Source of the DNA: Prostheceraeus crozeri
Lineage: Eukaryota; Platyhelminthes; Polycladida; Euryleptidae
DNA length: 64,000 bases
Direction: 5' to 3'
Assembly (NCBI GenBank): GCA_907163375.1
Contig: CAJQUW010007090.1
Coordinates: forward strand, 248,001-312,000
Shown piece after piece: positions 61,600 through 64,000 of the stretch; the first letter of the stretch is position 1; each line of letters starts with the position of its first letter. Under the pieces are notes generated by a model. The model saw only the letters and a list, made by a program, of their open reading frames with translations, made no database searches and was not told the origin of the DNA. Both the position numbers and the translations under genes were made by a program.

Positions 61600-62510
61600 T
61601 TGACAAAAAACATACACAACACCTTTAAAACGTCAAGAAAAACATGAGTGATTCTGGCTCAATTGCAAGCAAAGCCTGCCCACACTTTCACATGACGATT
61701 CTCGAAACGGCAACCAACCGGTGACTCTGACAAGAAAAACAATTCATGCAATCATGGAAGGTTTTGTGTCAATGTTTGTGTCATGCAATCATCGAACCAA
61801 TTTTTAAACTTTTACACATTATCTTCGCAACACAGCTTCATGACGTCAGCAAGACATTTTTTACCCTAACTGAATTGCAACCGAAGTCTGTCCACACCTA
61901 CTCATGATAATACTCGATAGGGTGCTACAATGCAACAAGCAACGGACAGCAAGGACCTGAGAAACAACTCATGCAATCATCTTAATTTTCCATCATCTCT
62001 CGAATTTCACGTCATTTTCTTCGAAACATGATTTCACATTGTCAAGAAAAACCTTGATGATTCTGGCTCAGTTGCAACCAAAGTCTGTTCATACCTTCTC
62101 ATGATAATACTCGATAGGGTGCTACAATGCAACAAGCAACGGACAGCAAGGACCTGAGAAACAACTCATGCAATCATCTTAATTTTCCATCATCTCTCGA
62201 ATTTCACGTCATTTTCTTCGAAACATGATTTCACATTGTCAAGAAAAACCTTGATGATTCTGGCTCAGTTGCAACCAAAGTCTGTTCATACCTTCTCATG
62301 ATAATACTCGATAGGGTGCTACAATGCAACAAGCAACGGACAGCAAGGACCTGAGAAACAACTCATGCAATCATCTTAATTTTCCATCATCTCTCGAATT
62401 TCACGTCATTTTCTTCCCAACATGACTTCACAACGTCGGCAAAACATAAATGATTCTGCTGCACTTGCAACCAAAGTAGGTCCACACCTTCTCATGATCA
62501 TTCTTAGGAG
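61600..62510. repeat. 197-bp tandem repeat, about four and a half copies
   Basis: CTTAATTTTCCATCATCTCT occurs at 61981, 62178 and 62375, exactly 197 bp apart. The central copies are essentially identical, while the copy from about 61600 and the edge after 62420 are diverged. Confidence 0.95.
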
Positions 62511-62569
62511 CACGCCCGTTATCTACATTCATATACCGGAGCCCGACCGATGACGAAAATTGGACGCTC

Positions 62570-62840
62570 GAAGACACCCGTAGTCTGAATTCATGCACTC
62601 ACGCACTCTACTCCGGTTGTCTAAATTCTTGCCTTGGGCACCTGATTTCAGACATCGGGCGTGTTCAGGCGCACAAATATATATCTTCAGTGTGCTCCGG
62701 CGTATGAATTTAGACATCGGATGCGATCAGTCATGTGAATTCTGACCTCGAGCGGGTGTACTTGTGCGTGCTCGGTCGCATGAATCTAGACCGCGGCGGG
62801 CTTACTCGTGCTTGTGAATCTAGGCCTCGGGCATTGATTA
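62570..62840. repeat. Degenerate GC-rich minisatellite
   Basis: Units of about 31-45 bp beginning (C/G)TGAATT or TGAATCTAGAC and containing CTCGG or CTCGAGCGGG recur across the stretch. Open frames here are a by-product of GC-rich composition. Confidence 0.65.
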
Positions 62841-63014
62841 GTGTGATCAAACATAGAAAAAGTTATGGGAAATGCAAGAAACATACATCAATCCATCATA
62901 TCTACAAAATCCGAATCGATAGCTCTGCTCATGACGGTCATCCCACACAATTTCATCTGAGTAGTAAGCAAAACTCCACTTCTGGACCGCGCAAGATGGC
63001 CGCCGTCGTGGCTG

Positions 63015-63250
63015 CGTCCCCCCCCCCCTCTGGCACGGCAGAGTGTCGTGGTCGGCCGCCGTGGTGCTTCGTGTCTGAGTCCCCCCCCCCTCTGGAACGA
63101 CAGAGGTTGTGGTCTGTCGTGGTGTGCCGGCCGGGTGGGTCCACGTTCACAACATGTTCGCTGACGTCCCCCCCCCCTCTGCAACGACAGAGTGTGAGAC
63201 TCGGGTGCGTGGGTCCGACCGCCTGGTTGACGTGGGCGACCGTCTAGGTG
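63015..63250. repeat. Three poly-C-headed repeat units
   Basis: Each unit starts GTCCCCCCCCC followed by CTCTGGAACGACAGAG or a close variant (near 63018, 63080 and 63168) and then a G/T-rich tail with GTGGTC or GTGGG words. Unit length is 60-90 bp. Overlapping frames on both strands are artefacts of the repeat. Confidence 0.8.
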
Positions 63251-63359
63251 GACGTGGGCGACCGCCAGGATTAGTCTTGAGGCTATAGTGTGTGATGTTT
63301 TTGGTGTGTAGCGCCCAAACGAAGCATCGGATGAGAAAACGAAGGCCAGATTCGGAATC

Positions 63360-64000
63360 TACGTGAAATTTTGGGTTAGGAAGGATGTTTCCAGCGAAAT
63401 CGGAGAGAAAAAATTTTCGGCTGACGTCCCCCCCCCCCTGGACAGCTTGCTTCCAGTGGACGGATTTTGTCGTGCGATAGCTCGTTTGAAAGCTAAGAGT
63501 GAGACAAATTCAGTGAAAGAATCGGCTTGTTCCTATCTGTCTTCGTTCAAAAGTTAGAGCGGTTACAAGATTTTAGGTCGGAGCTCGCTTACCTGAAAAA
63601 ATCCTAAGTGTCAGAGTGACTTTGTATGGGTAAAAATTTGAAAATTTTCCAAAGTGTGGAATTTCGACCTGGGACCGTCACCAAAACATTTTTCATCAAA
63701 TTTCACTGACCTCCCCCCCCCCTCTGGACAGCTTGCTTCGATTTTGGCTTCTAGTGGACGGATTTTGTCGTGCGATAGCTCGTTTGAAAGCTAAGAGTGA
63801 GACAAATTCAGTGAAACAATCGGCTTGTTCCTATCTGTCTTCGTTCAAAAGTTAGAGCGGTTACAAGATTTTAGGTCGGAGCTCGCTCACCTGAAAAAAT
63901 CCTAAGTGTCAGAGTGACTTTGTATGGGTAAAAATTTGAAAATTTTCCAAAGTGTGGAATTTCGACCTGGGACCGTCACCAAAACATTTTTCATCAAATT
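63360..64000. repeat. ~290-bp tandem repeat running off the window
   Basis: The block from GGACAGCTTGCTTC (63440) through TTTCATCAAATT is repeated from about 63725 to the window end with near identity. A 12-bp difference (GATTTTGGCTTC) lies just after the start. Each copy is preceded by a run of 9-11 C, linking it to the units at 63.0-63.2 kb. Confidence 0.93.

Noticed and set aside
62735-63247. 170-codon open frame and overlapping minus-strand frames
   Set aside because: They arise from GC-rich minisatellite and poly-C-headed repeats, and frames are open on both strands.
1-64000. Retrovirus-like, LTR or capsid-bearing elements
   Set aside because: I looked for long direct terminal repeats and for integrase, protease or capsid-type motifs and saw none. 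The only reverse-transcriptase trace belongs to a non-LTR element.

Overview
The window is AT-rich, intron-rich eukaryotic DNA, almost certainly from an animal. It has long introns, canonical GT-AG splice sites, a tRNA-derived SINE population, a non-LTR retrotransposon, mariner and hAT remnants, fold-back elements and satellite arrays. Words such as TAGGCCTA recur (near 18027, 26698, 48853, 49717, 53290 and 55896). They are common in marine invertebrates, notably echinoderms and hemichordates, but this is a hint rather than a diagnosis.

One host gene explains the convincing coding sequence. It runs on the minus strand from about 57.5 kb down to 9.6 kb. I place nine exons (57249-57537, 54985-55087, 46289-46365, 38038-38180, 37788-37925, 32887-33109, 22212-22327, 22032-22144, 9610-9998), and all eight junction phases agree. 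From the ATG at 57521 to the TAG at 9610-9612 they give 1575 nt, or 524 residues. The protein has a Ser/Arg-rich N-terminus, a helical conserved-looking core (about residues 65-198), a charged coiled-coil-like helix (about 245-285), a Pro/Ser-rich linker and a very acidic tail. I do not recognise the family. Two introns are tiny (67 and 112 bp); the others run from 2.2 to 12 kb and carry nearly all the transposon debris.

Layout: 0-6 kb is intergenic with a 954-bp mariner relic (761-1714). At 6-9.5 kb are unexplained coding-like scraps, a TA microsatellite, a six-copy 53-bp tandem repeat and a 20-bp minisatellite, downstream of the gene. From 9.6 to 57.5 kb lies the gene; its introns hold a LINE (38.5-40.3 kb, sense), a hAT transposase relic (56.2-57.0 kb, antisense), SINEs (16.2, 16.5 and 32.7 kb), a 30-bp minisatellite (34.9-35.2 kb), large palindromes (23.5 and 28.7 kb) and terminal-inverted-repeat elements (45.4 and 49.4 kb). 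From 59 kb to the end is a chain of unrelated repeats: a fold-back (59.1 kb), a dimeric ~177-bp repeat (60.0-61.1 kb), a palindrome (61.15 kb), a 197-bp repeat (61.6-62.5 kb), a GC-rich minisatellite (62.6-62.85 kb) and poly-C-headed repeats (63.0-64.0 kb) that run off the edge.

I found no operon, CRISPR array, intact tRNA or rRNA gene, and no recognisable retrovirus-like or capsid-bearing element. Nothing here is a clear new biological system. The best candidates for a second look are the unrecognised 524-residue gene and the repeat chain at the right end.
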